Assembly: GCF_009363695.1 (NCBI RefSeq)
Contig: NZ_CP045403.1
Span: forward strand, 724,001 to 788,000
From: Bacillus sp. THAF10
GTDB taxonomy: Bacteria; Bacillota; Bacilli; Bacillales; Bacillaceae_I
Direction of reading: 5' to 3'
Length of the DNA stretch: 64,000 nt
Below are positions 50,462-59,297 of this stretch, piece by piece. The translations under genes were made by a program, and so were the position numbers. The notes beneath the pieces are model-generated. The model had not been told where the DNA came from. It saw only the letters and a list, made by a program, of their open reading frames with translations, and did no database searches. The first letter of the stretch is position 1, and every line of letters starts with the position of its first letter.

Positions 50462-51781
50462 TTGCAAGGCTTCCCAAAGGAAATCCACAATATGCACAGC
50501 GCGAAAAATACCACTAAGTCCTTCGCGCTCAATCCCAAGCTTCATTTGTAAAAGACAGCCTGGGTTGGCGGTAACAATGGTGGTTGCTTCACTTTCTGCT
50601 ACTTTTTCCATTTTATGATTAAGAATTTGCATCGACATTTCAGATTCCACTATATTATATATTCCTGCAGATCCACAGCATCGATCGGCATCCTTCATTT
50701 CGATGAATTCCGCACCATTCACAGCTTGTAATAGCAGCCTCGGTTGTAAAAAGGTTCCTTGCACGTTACGAAGGTGACAGGAATCCTGATAGGTGACGCG
50801 CTGCTTCTCAACAGTAAGTTTTTGGTTTCTGTGAAAATCAAGCTCCACCAAGACTGCGGAAATGTCTTTTATTTTTGCTTTGAACGCTACAGCCCTATTT
50901 GCCCATACAGGGTCATCTTTTAAGAGGTGATCGTAATCAACAAGAAACGCACCGCAGCCTCCTGCATTAGTAATGATGTAATCTGCATCTAGTTCTTCAA
51001 AGGCTTCAATGTTTCTTTTTGCAAGTTCCTTTGCTTTGCTTTTCTCACCACTATGGCCATGGAGAGCACCACAGCAATTTTGGGAGGGTGGAATGATAAT
51101 TTCACAGCCTGCATGCTGCAAAAGGTTCATGGTTGCATTGTTTGTTTCAAGAAACATAGTGTCCATTAAACAGCCTGAGAAAAAGGCGACGCGCTTTTGC
51201 TTTGGTGCGAACGGAGCAAGCTGAGTGGGGCGATCTTTCATCTGTTTCATAGTGGGTACTTTTGGTAACACTTTTTCCATTGTTGCTAGACTATCAGGCA
51301 ACACGTTCAAAATTCCAGCTTTATGCACGGCCGCTTGTAAACCGGAACGTTGATAGACTCCTAGCATCCCAGTCATCCATCTTAGTCGGTTTTGGTGAGG
51401 AAACAAACCGTCAAATGCAGCCTTTCTTACTAACCGTATAGGCAGGGAGTGGATTTTATTTTGATTGATGATATCACGAGCTTCCTCGAGCAGGTGACCA
51501 TATTTGACTCCAGATGGACACACAGGCTCACAGGCACGACATCCAAGACAAAGGTCAAGTGTTCGTTCCACATCTTCATCGGGCTCAATCACCCCATCGA
51601 CCACTGCCTTCATGAGGGCAATTCGTCCCCTTGGAGAATGTGACTCTTGAAAGCCTGACTCGACATAGGTAGGACAGGAGGGAAGACAAAAGCCGCAACG
51701 CATACAATTGAGGAGTTCGTCTTGATCCATACGCTCTTTAAATTTTTGTTGGATGGAGGTTTTTTCTGATGAGGTTGTCAT
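50438..51781 (-). CDS. glcF: Glycolate oxidase iron-sulfur subunit (YsfD-like)
   Basis: 447 residues. Two ferredoxin-type cluster motifs, CMRCGFCLPSCP (about 25-36) and CLGCRACEPVCP, are followed by two CCG domains with FFSGCLMD, NCCGALHGHSG and RCCGSAGIY. It passes electrons from the flavin subunit to the membrane quinone pool. Start overlaps the glcD stop by 4 nt, so translation is coupled. The third subunit GlcE of enterobacteria is absent, as in Bacillus. Confidence 0.93.
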   Translation of the reverse strand: MTTSSEKTSIQQKFKERMDQDELLNCMRCGFCLPSCPTYVESGFQESHSPRGRIALMKAVVDGVIEPDEDVERTLDLCLGCRACEPVCPSGVKYGHLLEEARDIINQNKIHSLPIRLVRKAAFDGLFPHQNRLRWMTGMLGVYQRSGLQAAVHKAGILNVLPDSLATMEKVLPKVPTMKQMKDRPTQLAPFAPKQKRVAFFSGCLMDTMFLETNNATMNLLQHAGCEIIIPPSQNCCGALHGHSGEKSKAKELAKRNIEAFEELDADYIITNAGGCGAFLVDYDHLLKDDPVWANRAVAFKAKIKDISAVLVELDFHRNQKLTVEKQRVTYQDSCHLRNVQGTFLQPRLLLQAVNGAEFIEMKDADRCCGSAGIYNIVESEMSMQILNHKMEKVAESEATTIVTANPGCLLQMKLGIEREGLSGIFRAVHIVDFLWEALQKEKENSA

Positions 51782-53190
51782 CCTGAAACCACCACCCGTT
51801 TTCTTGCTTCCTTCGCAAAGACTTTACCAGGGTTCATAATATTATTTGGGTCAAAAGCAAGCTTGATGGCTTTCATGGCGGAGACTCCTTCTGTGCCAAG
51901 CTTCCACTCTAAGTATGGTGCCTTCATCATACCGACTCCGTGCTCTCCTGTGATGGTGCCACCAAGTTCGATTGCTTTTGCGAAAATATCTTCAAATGCC
52001 GCTTCCACTCTTTCCATCTCCTCTTGGTCTCTTGCATCCGTTGCCACTGTAGGATGAAGATTTCCATCACCTGCATGACCAAAGGTACATATTTTCACAT
52101 CATGCTTGACGGCAATTTCGTTGATGGCTTTGACCATTTTTGCAATTTCAGAGCGAGGAACGGTTGCGTCCTCTAAGATAGTGGTTGGTTTTAGCCGAGC
52201 GAGCGCTGAAAGGGCGGAGCGGCGTGCGGTACGGAGTGCTTCTGCCTCTAGTTCCGTTTGCGCCATTTCTACTGAAACTGCCCCTGATGATATGCAGAGT
52301 TCCTGAATTTTTTTCATATCACGCAAAACGACCTCTTGCGGCCCGTCCTGCTCAATTAAAAGAACAGCTTTCACATCTGTTGGTAATCCAATCCTAGCGA
52401 AATCTTCTACCACTTCAAGGGTCGGTTGGTCCAAAAACTCCAAAGTTGCTGGAATAATTTTGTTGGAGATGATGGTAGATACCGTTTGTGCTGCAGCCTC
52501 GAGATCCTGATAGAGTGCGAGCATGGTTTGTTTTGTTTCTGGCATTGGAACAAGCTTTAGCGTAGCTTCTGTGACAATGGCAAGTGTTCCTTCCGAGCCT
52601 ACCAACAGCCGGGTAAGGTCATAGCCGGCAACATCTTTGGCTAGCTTCCCTCCAGTCCGAATGATGTCTCCATTTGGCATCACAGCTTCCAAGCCCAGTA
52701 CATAATCTCTTGTTACTCCGTATTTAAGGCCGCGAAGTCCACCTGAGTTTTCATTGATATTGCCGCCAATGGTGGAGATTTTCATGGAGCTTGGGTCTGG
52801 CGGATAAAACAACCCTATGGCTTCTACTGCATGGATCAAATCTAGTGTAATCAGACCAGGTTGAACGGAAATGGTCAAATTTTCTTCATCTAATTCTAGT
52901 ATTCTGTTCATATGAGTAAAAAGAAGAACAATGCCACCTTCTGTTGGACAGGTCCCTGCACAAAGGTTAGTACCAGACCCTCTAGGTACTAGAGGGATCT
53001 TATTTATGTTGCATACTTTTACAATCTCGGAAACTTCTTGTGTATTTCTAGGAACAATGATGGCATCAGGCATGCTTTGATAGTTAGGAGTTGCGTCATA
53101 GGAATAGACAAGCTTTTCTGACATGCTATCACGGTAGTTTTCAGCACCAACGATTTCGATGAATTTCTGTTTTATCTCTTTCGTGATCAC
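51778..53190 (-). CDS. glcD: Glycolate oxidase FAD subunit (YsfC-like)
   Basis: 470 residues, FAD_binding_4/FAD-oxidase_C architecture. The FAD pocket includes PRGSGTNLCAGT and STIGGNINENSGG; the C-terminal catalytic region has GHAGDGNLHPT and GEHGVGMMK. It oxidises glycolate or D-lactate-type 2-hydroxyacids. GTG start with GGGAGG upstream. First gene of the two-gene unit with glcF; no permease adjoins. Confidence 0.93.
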   Translation of the reverse strand: MITKEIKQKFIEIVGAENYRDSMSEKLVYSYDATPNYQSMPDAIIVPRNTQEVSEIVKVCNINKIPLVPRGSGTNLCAGTCPTEGGIVLLFTHMNRILELDEENLTISVQPGLITLDLIHAVEAIGLFYPPDPSSMKISTIGGNINENSGGLRGLKYGVTRDYVLGLEAVMPNGDIIRTGGKLAKDVAGYDLTRLLVGSEGTLAIVTEATLKLVPMPETKQTMLALYQDLEAAAQTVSTIISNKIIPATLEFLDQPTLEVVEDFARIGLPTDVKAVLLIEQDGPQEVVLRDMKKIQELCISSGAVSVEMAQTELEAEALRTARRSALSALARLKPTTILEDATVPRSEIAKMVKAINEIAVKHDVKICTFGHAGDGNLHPTVATDARDQEEMERVEAAFEDIFAKAIELGGTITGEHGVGMMKAPYLEWKLGTEGVSAMKAIKLAFDPNNIMNPGKVFAKEARKRVVVSG

Positions 53191-53338
53191 ACGAAGTCCT
53201 CCCTATATTGTTAATGAGTGCATCTCACATAATGTAGGTACTCTCAGAATTTGATTGTTTTTTGAATAGTATAACATTTCAATCGTGGGTTTGGAGGAAG
53301 AAGTTGTGCTTTCAGGGGTGAAGTTTTTCTTAAGCAAA

Positions 53339-53370
53339 ATAAAAAAACACCTGACAAAGTCAGATGTTTA
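53339..53370 (-). terminator. Intrinsic terminator of the YdaG-like gene
   Basis: Minus strand ACATCTGAC and GTCAGGTGT followed by seven T. Confidence 0.92.
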
Positions 53371-53382
53371 GTAGCAAACATG

Positions 53383-53805
53383 TTACCCTTCCCAAACCTC
53401 AGCAGCTGCACCTGCTTTTTCGAAATAACGGATGGTTGTGGGGGTAAGTTTTAACAGGAGGTAATTAGGATCATCTGGGCTCTTGATCCACTCGGAAAGC
53501 TTTTCATTCCAAAATTTTTGCTTATAATCGTTATTATTTTCAAAGCTTGCTTCTGCTTCAATCTCCACATACGGACTGCTCCAGCTGCCACCTTCCATTC
53601 CTAGGAGAATATGTACGTGAGGATTTGTCTTTATGTCCTCTATCTTGTGCGTATGTTCGTTTGTCGCACAAAATAAAGTAAGCTCTTCATGGAAGAAAAG
53701 CATAAAACGGGAATAAGGGCGATCTCGTCGAATGGTAGCCAAAGTTCCAATGTGGTGATCGGAGAACATGGCAGTAATTTTACTTTTTAAATCAGTGCTC
53801 ATCAT
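53383..53805 (-). CDS. Pyridoxamine 5'-phosphate oxidase-fold general stress protein (YdaG-like)
   Basis: 140 residues, split-barrel flavin-binding fold, with GTLATIRRDRPYSRFM near residue 20 and FCATNEHTHKIEDIKTNPHV. Length and sequence fit B. subtilis YdaG (general stress protein 26 group). It lacks most PNPOx substrate residues, so it is probably a flavin or F420-like cofactor binder of unknown activity. GAAAGG precedes the two adjacent ATG codons. A truncated R repeat and a candidate small RNA lie upstream on the same strand. Confidence 0.87.
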   Translation of the reverse strand: MMSTDLKSKITAMFSDHHIGTLATIRRDRPYSRFMLFFHEELTLFCATNEHTHKIEDIKTNPHVHILLGMEGGSWSSPYVEIEAEASFENNNDYKQKFWNEKLSEWIKSPDDPNYLLLKLTPTTIRYFEKAGAAAEVWEG

Positions 53806-53937
53806 GTATCAACGCCTTTCTATTAATTTGCCTCCCAATTAATGTGTGAATTTAATCGAAATTTTACTCAGGATTAAGAACGGTTTTACAGTTGAAAGGA
53901 AAAATTCAGGGTATAATAACGCTGAAAAAATAAAGCT

Positions 53938-53990
53938 CTTTTCTAAAGGCTCTTTCCTAAAAGATTGTTGCTAAAAACTTAAGAAAAAAT
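53938..53990 (-). repeat. Fragment of dispersed repeat family R
   Basis: On the minus strand GCAACAATCTTTTAGGAAAG and TTTAGAAAAGAGCTTTA match the tail of copy 1 (GCAACAATCCTTTAGAAAAG). Only this end is present. Confidence 0.5.
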
Positions 53991-54028
53991 CGGCTCTAGG
54001 ACTTAAGAAAACTGCTGCTGTTTTTAGA

Positions 54029-54064
54029 CAAAAAAAGACCCTGTGCGGTAGGCAGCACAGGATC
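54029..54064 (-). terminator. Intrinsic terminator of the candidate small RNA
   Basis: Minus strand GATCCTGTGC and GCACAGGGTC (10 bp, one G-U) followed by seven T. Confidence 0.92.
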
Positions 54065-54212
54065 CCAAACATGTAGGACAAACAGAAACAATTTAAGTAC
54101 GCAATAGGAGGTAAATTTACTTAACTTCAGGAATAAAAAGCTTTTATATGCTTGTGTCGGAAAATCACTCCTTCACTCTAGGTTGTCGAGCTTTAAATCC
54201 CTCCTTCGTTAT
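54029..54212 (-). ncRNA. Candidate small RNA or leader RNA, about 184 nt
   Basis: A well-formed sigma-A promoter (54219-54247) and a strong intrinsic terminator (54029-54064) on the same strand bound a stretch with no convincing reading frame. The RNA would contain GAAGGAGGGA near its 5' end and ACCTCCT near position 110, which can pair. It could be an independent RNA or an attenuated leader of the YdaG-like gene 224 nt downstream. No Rfam family is recognised by eye. Confidence 0.6.
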
Positions 54213-54218
54213 AAGAGT

Positions 54219-54247
54219 ATTATAGTATATATGCGGAATGTTGTAAA
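54219..54247 (-). promoter_or_regulatory. Sigma-A-type promoter of the candidate small RNA
   Basis: TTTACA (54247-54242), 17-nt spacer, TATAAT (54224-54219) on the minus strand. The start would fall near 54212. Confidence 0.8.
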
Positions 54248-54345
54248 TATTCTGATTTATTTTTTATTTTTTCATATTTTGTTGTTTTCCGATTAGAATG
54301 GTAAAGTAGGACAGGTGAAAAGTATTATGTAGAGGAGTAATTAGC

Positions 54346-54954
54346 GTGCTTATTCGGTCTTTATTTTACTTGATTGGACTTTTTGTCTTATCCTTTGGGA
54401 TTAGTTTGACCATTAAATCCAACATGGGAGCTGGTGCCTGGGATGCACTAAATGTGGGACTTTCTACGACATTTGGGCTAACCGTTGGGAGCTGGGTTTT
54501 CATTGTAGGGATTATATTAATCGGAGTGAATGCTTGGTTGCATAAAAGCAGACCAGACTATCTTGCAATTATTACCATATTTCTTGTTGGAGCTTTCATT
54601 GATTTTTGGCTTATTCAGGTCTTTCCACAGTGGGAGCCAGAAAATTTCATTATGCGCTTAGGAATCCTTCTTGCAGGGATGACGATTATGGCTATTGGAA
54701 TCTCTGCGTATTTACAGTCAAAATTCCCTGTGATTCCTATTGATAATCTAATGCTTGGAATCCAAAACCGTTTGAAGGTCAAAATGATGACTGCCAAAAC
54801 AATTGGGGAAGTCTGTGCGCTTATTGCCGCTCTAATCTTTAAAGGGCCTATTGGAATTGGAACCTTTATCATTACCTTTGGAATTGGTCCACTAATCCAG
54901 ATTTTCTTCCCTCGTTTAGAAAATCTCTATAAAAAATTACGACACGAGAGCTAA
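54346..54954 (+). CDS. YczE/YyaS/YitT family membrane protein
   Basis: 202 residues with five or six hydrophobic helices and family motifs SFGISLTIKSNMGAGAWDAL near residue 16 and IGTFIITFGIGPLIQIFF. B. subtilis YczE is an example, with an unclear role linked to lipopeptide production. GTG start with GAGGAG upstream. A terminator follows. It is divergent from the candidate small RNA. Confidence 0.88.
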   Translation: MLIRSLFYLIGLFVLSFGISLTIKSNMGAGAWDALNVGLSTTFGLTVGSWVFIVGIILIGVNAWLHKSRPDYLAIITIFLVGAFIDFWLIQVFPQWEPENFIMRLGILLAGMTIMAIGISAYLQSKFPVIPIDNLMLGIQNRLKVKMMTAKTIGEVCALIAALIFKGPIGIGTFIITFGIGPLIQIFFPRLENLYKKLRHES

Positions 54955-54974
54955 AGTTGGCTCTTGTGTTTTTT
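54941..54974. terminator. Terminator after the YczE-like gene
   Basis: ACACGAGAGC and GCTCTTGTGT arms followed by seven T. Confidence 0.9.
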
Positions 54975-54981
54975 TATACTT

Positions 54982-55287
54982 TTACCACAGCGGTTCATTT
55001 TCGTTGCTTAGCTCATACAAGTTTGGCATCCAAAAAATAAGTAGTAAGAATACCGCCAGATAAACCATTGCTGAGACAATAATATCTACGTCATAGTATA
55101 TTAGTGGTATATTAACAAATGGAACGATGAATGGATATATAGCAAGCTTCTTCCTTGATTTCTTCGTTAAGTATTGAGTTCCTCCACAAAGCGGGCAAAT
55201 GATTTCTTGTTTGAACGTAAACATCTTTCTCCACGCCATCTTCCAATTCCACTGTCTCTTACATTGCATGCATGTAGGTGTGTTCAT
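54982..55287 (-). CDS. TIGR04104-type putative zinc-finger membrane protein
   Basis: 101 residues. An N-terminal four-Cys ribbon (CMQCKRQW, CPLCGG) carries basic and aromatic residues between the Cys pairs; two membrane helices follow (about 48-90). This matches the TIGR04104 family of Bacillus cysteine-rich membrane proteins of unknown function. GGAGGGGAAATAC precedes the ATG. Confidence 0.85.
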   Translation of the reverse strand: MNTPTCMQCKRQWNWKMAWRKMFTFKQEIICPLCGGTQYLTKKSRKKLAIYPFIVPFVNIPLIYYDVDIIVSAMVYLAVFLLLIFWMPNLYELSNENEPLW

Positions 55288-55417
55288 GTATTTCCCCTCC
55301 GTTCTTTCTTACGTTATTCCCACAAAAAAAGTTTCACTTTCAATGGATAATCTTACAAGCCTTCGAAAAAGATAACAGTACATAAAACTTAAGCTAACTG
55401 AAAGGAGTCTTTTTTAC

Positions 55418-56227
55418 ATGCGTCTTCTACAAATGCTAGTGGTCTTCTTTGTTTCCTTAGGATTCACATTTGGCGGTGTTCACGCAGAAGAAACAAAGGT
55501 GAACGATAATAAGAAAAAGCTTGAGGTGCCAAACTCTGTTTTGGATATTTCAAAGGACAATACGTACCCGAATCCATCACAGGATGTCCCTTATTTGCAG
55601 CCAAGTGAACTATCTCAAGAACTAATCGACTCTTCTAATGTAAAAATTGAAAACCCAAAGCTGATTAAAATATTGAATGAATCGAACATCTCTCCGTCCC
55701 CGGTTGCAATTGGGTACCGAGCGACTATCTATCTTGGTCAATGGCCTCTATCCTACGAGTCCACTGAAACGAGCGTGAACTGGGAATATCAAAAAATAAA
55801 CACCAACTATACGGACAACCGTGGAGGAAAAGCTCCTCAGCAATTACATTACCGCCAAGAGCAGCAAAAAAGTGTGAAGGGTGGACTAACCTCTAAGGTT
55901 GCAGATGCTGAAGATGTAAAAGAAATGATGATGCTTAAAGCAATGGATAAAACGAAGCTGCCATTGTCGTTTCAAACTATAGTAGGTGCAGGGACGAAAA
56001 AGGATCAGGTTTATAACATTCCGGTCAAAAAACTAGGCTACCTTTACGCATACTCTCCTGCGGTAAATGAAAAAGGGAAGGTCACTTATGGGGAAGTATA
56101 CTTAGTCCTTAAGGGCAAAGAGATGAAGATTGTGGTGAAGAATGTGACCTCGCAAGGAATTGGTGCATGGATTCCTGTGCAGGATCATGTAAGTTTTATT
56201 TTTGCAGCATCTGATCGTCCGAGATAA
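55418..56227 (+). CDS. yfkD: YfkD family protein
   Basis: 269 residues with a signal peptide (about 1-23, ending VHA), so exported. The body has IALGYRATIYLGQWPLSY-like segments and KKDQVYNIPVKKLGYLYAYS, characteristic of the YfkD-like family, whose function is unknown. GAAAGGAG precedes the ATG. The order YfkD then YfkAB (minus strand) resembles the B. subtilis yfk region. Confidence 0.87.
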   Translation: MRLLQMLVVFFVSLGFTFGGVHAEETKVNDNKKKLEVPNSVLDISKDNTYPNPSQDVPYLQPSELSQELIDSSNVKIENPKLIKILNESNISPSPVAIGYRATIYLGQWPLSYESTETSVNWEYQKINTNYTDNRGGKAPQQLHYRQEQQKSVKGGLTSKVADAEDVKEMMMLKAMDKTKLPLSFQTIVGAGTKKDQVYNIPVKKLGYLYAYSPAVNEKGKVTYGEVYLVLKGKEMKIVVKNVTSQGIGAWIPVQDHVSFIFAASDRPR

Positions 56228-56236
56228 AAGAGAGAT

Positions 56237-56272
56237 AGCATCAGCCTTAAGGTTGGTGTTATTTTCTTTAAT
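56237..56272 (+). terminator. Probable terminator after the YfkD gene
   Basis: ATAGCATCAGCC and GGTTGGTGTTAT arms with G-U pairs and T-rich tail. Confidence 0.6.
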
Positions 56273-56412
56273 TTATGGGGTTGGCAGACGAACTAGGGGA
56301 AGTTTGGAACACAGCCTTTTAAAAATACTTCAAAATTCGCTTGGCTTTCCTGAAACTTTTTCCACACTCAAACGTCTGAATAATTAAGAAAACAAAGGAG
56401 GTCATCAGCAGC

Positions 56413-56736
56413 ATGATGCACCTAATATTACTCCTAACAGGCTTGATTTGTTTGGTGATTATTGTGAGAAAAATGGTGAAGGTAGAAATGAAGGGAACGC
56501 CAACTGACATTGGCAATGAAGCGAAGCATAATGCCGTCATTTTGCTATGGGGGATTGGCATATTGTTTCTCATTCTCTTTATCCCCTACCAAGTATGGAA
56601 ATTCGCCGGAGGCTCGCTTGGGCTTGATGGGGTAGTGGTGCTAGGGTTAAGTCTGATTGGCAGTGTGCTTCTTTGCTTTAGTTCGTACTATATAATCAAA
56701 GGAAGGCAGCTCAAATCGAAAATGCCTTCCTTGTAA
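56413..56736 (+). CDS. Hypothetical membrane protein, 107 residues
   Basis: Three hydrophobic segments (about 3-20, 43-60 and 73-95) separated by short charged loops. No family recognised. GGAGG lies about 11 nt before the double ATG; the second Met (56416) is equally possible. It is convergent with the YfkAB gene across a shared terminator. Confidence 0.7.
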   Translation: MMHLILLLTGLICLVIIVRKMVKVEMKGTPTDIGNEAKHNAVILLWGIGILFLILFIPYQVWKFAGGSLGLDGVVVLGLSLIGSVLLCFSSYYIIKGRQLKSKMPSL

Positions 56737-56737
56737 A

Positions 56738-56777
56738 AAAGATGCCTGAGGAGCATGTTTCCCCAGGCATCTTTTAT
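56738..56777. terminator. Bidirectional terminator between membrane protein and YfkAB genes
   Basis: AAAGATGCCTG and CAGGCATCTTT arms with A/T runs on both sides; it overlaps the YfkAB stop codon. Confidence 0.92.
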
Positions 56778-57898
56778 TTTGTTATTTTCGTTTCCCGCAA
56801 AGAAAAATCTACTTGAGGATAATAGGCGTTTTTCACTAAAATATTCGGCCCAAGACACGCGACAGCAGGGCAATGACAATCAAGCTCTTTGGCAATCGAC
56901 GTCTCTTTCCAACGAGCATAGGCGGTCGGCAGGTCTGTATCCTGAATATTTCCAAGCGGAGGAGTATCACCAAAGTCCGTGACAATCACATCGCCATTAA
57001 AAATATTCACATTCAAACGTGAGCGGCCGTCCGGGTCATTTCTCACCGTAACATTTTTTGCCTTATATACACGATTCAGTAACTCTAAATCTTCAGGATT
57101 ATCGCTGCAAGGGTAAAAAGGAAGAGTGCCAAACAGCATCCACGTATTTTCATCACGCATATCAAGCAAGCGGTGTATAGCGCTGCGCATTTCTTCCAAC
57201 GACAGTACTTCCATCCCACTAGCAAAGTCGCTTGGGTACATAGGGTGCACCTCATGCCTTTGACAATGCATTTCCTCGACAATTTGCTTATGAATGTTCT
57301 CGATATGAGGAAGAGTGCGTGTATTTAACATAGTCTCTGCCGACACAATCACTCCAGCAGCAGTCAAAGCTCTAGAATTCTCAATCATCCGTTCAAAATA
57401 CTTTGCACGCTGCTCATAGGTTGGTTTGCGCTCCATCATGGCAAATCCACCCTCGACAAAGTCATCCATTGTACCCCAGTTATGAGAAATATGTAAAACA
57501 TCCAAATAAGGAATGATTTTTTCATACCTTGCTAAATCTAAGGTTAGGTTAGAATTAATCTGTGTCCGCACTCCACGTTCATGCGCATATTTTAACAAAG
57601 GAACAACATACTCGTTTACCGATTTCATGCTCATCATCGGTTCGCCGCCGGTAATGCTAATGGAACGTAGACGTGGAATTTCCTCCAAACGCTTCTGCAA
57701 AAGGTCCATCGGCAAAGCTTTCGGATCCTTTGGTTGCAATGTATACCCAACCGCACAGTGCTCGCAGCGCATATTACAAAGAGTGGTTGTCGTAAATTCC
57801 ACATTCGTCAATTCTGTTTGACCGTATTCTTGCACATCTAAATAAGCTTCCCATGGATCATAGGAAGGTGTAATTGGAGGTAGGATTGTTGTTTTCAT
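56774..57898 (-). CDS. yfkAB: Radical SAM protein YfkAB
   Basis: 374 residues. The radical SAM cluster motif is CNMRCEHC near residue 41, with GGEP (SITGGEPMM) for SAM binding. A C-terminal Cys-rich stretch (CHCPAVACLG) could hold an auxiliary iron-sulfur cluster. It fits the single-chain YfkAB family; the reaction is unknown. AAAGGAG precedes the ATG. No obvious peptide substrate gene is adjacent. Confidence 0.9.
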   Translation of the reverse strand: MKTTILPPITPSYDPWEAYLDVQEYGQTELTNVEFTTTTLCNMRCEHCAVGYTLQPKDPKALPMDLLQKRLEEIPRLRSISITGGEPMMSMKSVNEYVVPLLKYAHERGVRTQINSNLTLDLARYEKIIPYLDVLHISHNWGTMDDFVEGGFAMMERKPTYEQRAKYFERMIENSRALTAAGVIVSAETMLNTRTLPHIENIHKQIVEEMHCQRHEVHPMYPSDFASGMEVLSLEEMRSAIHRLLDMRDENTWMLFGTLPFYPCSDNPEDLELLNRVYKAKNVTVRNDPDGRSRLNVNIFNGDVIVTDFGDTPPLGNIQDTDLPTAYARWKETSIAKELDCHCPAVACLGPNILVKNAYYPQVDFSLRETKITK

Positions 57899-58048
57899 TG
57901 TAAATCTCCTTTATAAAAAAACCTTACCCCTCATTGTATCATGAAACGAGAATAGACAGACCGGTAAATTTACACATGGTTGCTCAAAATGATTCCGTGC
58001 GTTAGTATAAAGACAAACTTAGAGTAAGTTAAGAAAGGTGCGATATAA

Positions 58049-58231
58049 ATGGGCAAAGCTACAGACAATAAAGATTCCCAAATGGATTATTTGAAAAATA
58101 GATTGAACATGTTTTTAGAGGTAGTCGATTCTTTGGATCCAGAATCAACGGACGTAGAGGATATTGACCGCTTAATTGAAATGCTTGATGACCTTGAAGG
58201 GAAATACAATCAATTTAAGAAGGATTGGTAA
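58049..58231 (+). CDS. SE1561 family protein
   Basis: 60 residues, acidic and helical (RLNMFLEVVDSLDPESTDVE), matching the small SE1561 family of Firmicutes. Function unknown. AAGGTGCG precedes the ATG. It ends at a strong terminator. Confidence 0.85.
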   Translation: MGKATDNKDSQMDYLKNRLNMFLEVVDSLDPESTDVEDIDRLIEMLDDLEGKYNQFKKDW

Positions 58232-58260
58232 TGCCGGGTGAATGCTACCCGGTTTTTTTT
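58230..58260 (+). terminator. Intrinsic terminator after the SE1561 gene
   Basis: CCGGGT and ACCCGG arms with eight T. Confidence 0.92.
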
Positions 58261-58295
58261 ATGTAGTGTTCTATAGAGGCGCCGAGCGTTGAACT

Positions 58296-58398
58296 GCGAC
58301 AACATGGAGGGAAATCCCAAGGTGGTTGTCGCGAAAAGGGGTGAATCGCGACAACTAAGCCTCGAACTCACCTAAGTTGTCGCGAACAAGCGATAAGC
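58296..58398 (+). repeat. Palindromic repeat array with 20-nt spacers
   Basis: A right half-unit (GCGACAAC ending 58303), a full 32-nt unit (58324-58355, arms GTTGTCGCG and CGCGACAAC) and a left half-unit (GTTGTCGCG at 58376). They are separated by two spacers of exactly 20 nt with different sequences. Same unit as at 15570-15703. Confidence 0.85.
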
Positions 58399-58610
58399 TA
58401 CATTCCTGCCCCTGTTTTAACGCGATCTTTTACTATCATTCGTTCCAAAATACTGCTGACTCCAAGACCGACAAACCCATTGAACAGGGCAAGAAAGGCT
58501 ATTACTACTTCGATTCCAAAATTACCGGTGAATACACTCATAATAAGGGTTATTACGGAAAAAGAGATGATGATAATTGCTCCGATATTAATCATGCTAC
58601 AAATTTTCAT
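58398..58610 (-). CDS. Small hydrophobic protein, 70 residues
   Basis: Two membrane helices (about 5-27 and 33-55). AAAGGATAAGCAC precedes the ATG. It begins 24 nt after the haloacid dehalogenase stop on the same strand, so they probably share a transcript. No family recognised. Confidence 0.65.
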   Translation of the reverse strand: MKICSMINIGAIIIISFSVITLIMSVFTGNFGIEVVIAFLALFNGFVGLGVSSILERMIVKDRVKTGAGM

Positions 58611-58634
58611 GTGCTTATCCTTTCAAGGGTAATA

Positions 58635-59297
58635 TTACCATTCCATTATATCGTTTAAATTCTTATACGTCTTATCCGGTTTTAGATTGAGTGTTTCCAT
58701 TGGTAACTCATTGCGGTTAATCCAGGCTGTGTGAAAGCCGAAATTTTTGGCACCTGCAATGTCCCAGCCGTTTGAGGACAGGAACAATACCTCTTCTCTT
58801 TTTACGCCTAGCGTTTTTAGTGCGTAATTGTAGGAAGCTAGGGATGGTTTATACTGCTTAATCTCATCCACACTTAGAATGTGATCGAAATAGTGAGCAA
58901 TCCCAGCGTTTTCTGCTAATGGAGTAAGCATATTAGCTGTTCCGTTTGAAAAAATGGCCAGTTTTTTGTTCTGTAATTTCTCTAGAACATGTTGCACTTC
59001 GGGATATAGAGAAAGGTTCAGATAAGCGTCCATTAGAGAATGTTCGATTTCTGGTGTCCATTGTTGATTGTGTTCCGATAATGCATATTTTAAGGCGGCC
59101 TCTGTGACCTTTTGAAAGTCTTCATAATTCCCCATGATCTGCCTTAGGAAAAAATACTCTAGCTGTTTTTTACGCCAAGTTATGCTAATGCTTTCCCCCT
59201 GATTTGGGAAGAATTCTTCGCATTTTTCTTTTACAGAATGAACATCAAAAAGTGTTCCATAAACATCAAAAACATAGGCTTTGATGGTTGCTGTCAT
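58635..59297 (-). CDS. Haloacid dehalogenase type II
   Basis: 220 residues, HAD superfamily. The nucleophile Asp is in YVFDVYGTLFD (near 10), the halide-binding Arg is in TWRKKQLEYFF, motif II is FSNGT, the Lys is in KQYKPSL and SSNGWDIAGAKN completes the set. It hydrolyses L-2-haloacids in known members, though many genomic copies may act on other substrates. GGAGG lies before the ATG. Confidence 0.9.
   Translation of the reverse strand: MTATIKAYVFDVYGTLFDVHSVKEKCEEFFPNQGESISITWRKKQLEYFFLRQIMGNYEDFQKVTEAALKYALSEHNQQWTPEIEHSLMDAYLNLSLYPEVQHVLEKLQNKKLAIFSNGTANMLTPLAENAGIAHYFDHILSVDEIKQYKPSLASYNYALKTLGVKREEVLFLSSNGWDIAGAKNFGFHTAWINRNELPMETLNLKPDKTYKNLNDIMEW

Noticed and set aside
54100..54170. 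Short peptide gene (type I toxin) in the candidate small RNA
   Set aside because: The only frames are about 13 codons, lack a properly spaced start, and are not hydrophobic.
54029..54212. 6S RNA or SRP RNA
   Set aside because: The 5' and 3' parts are not complementary over a long rod as in 6S RNA, and no conserved SRP loop is seen; left as an unassigned candidate RNA.
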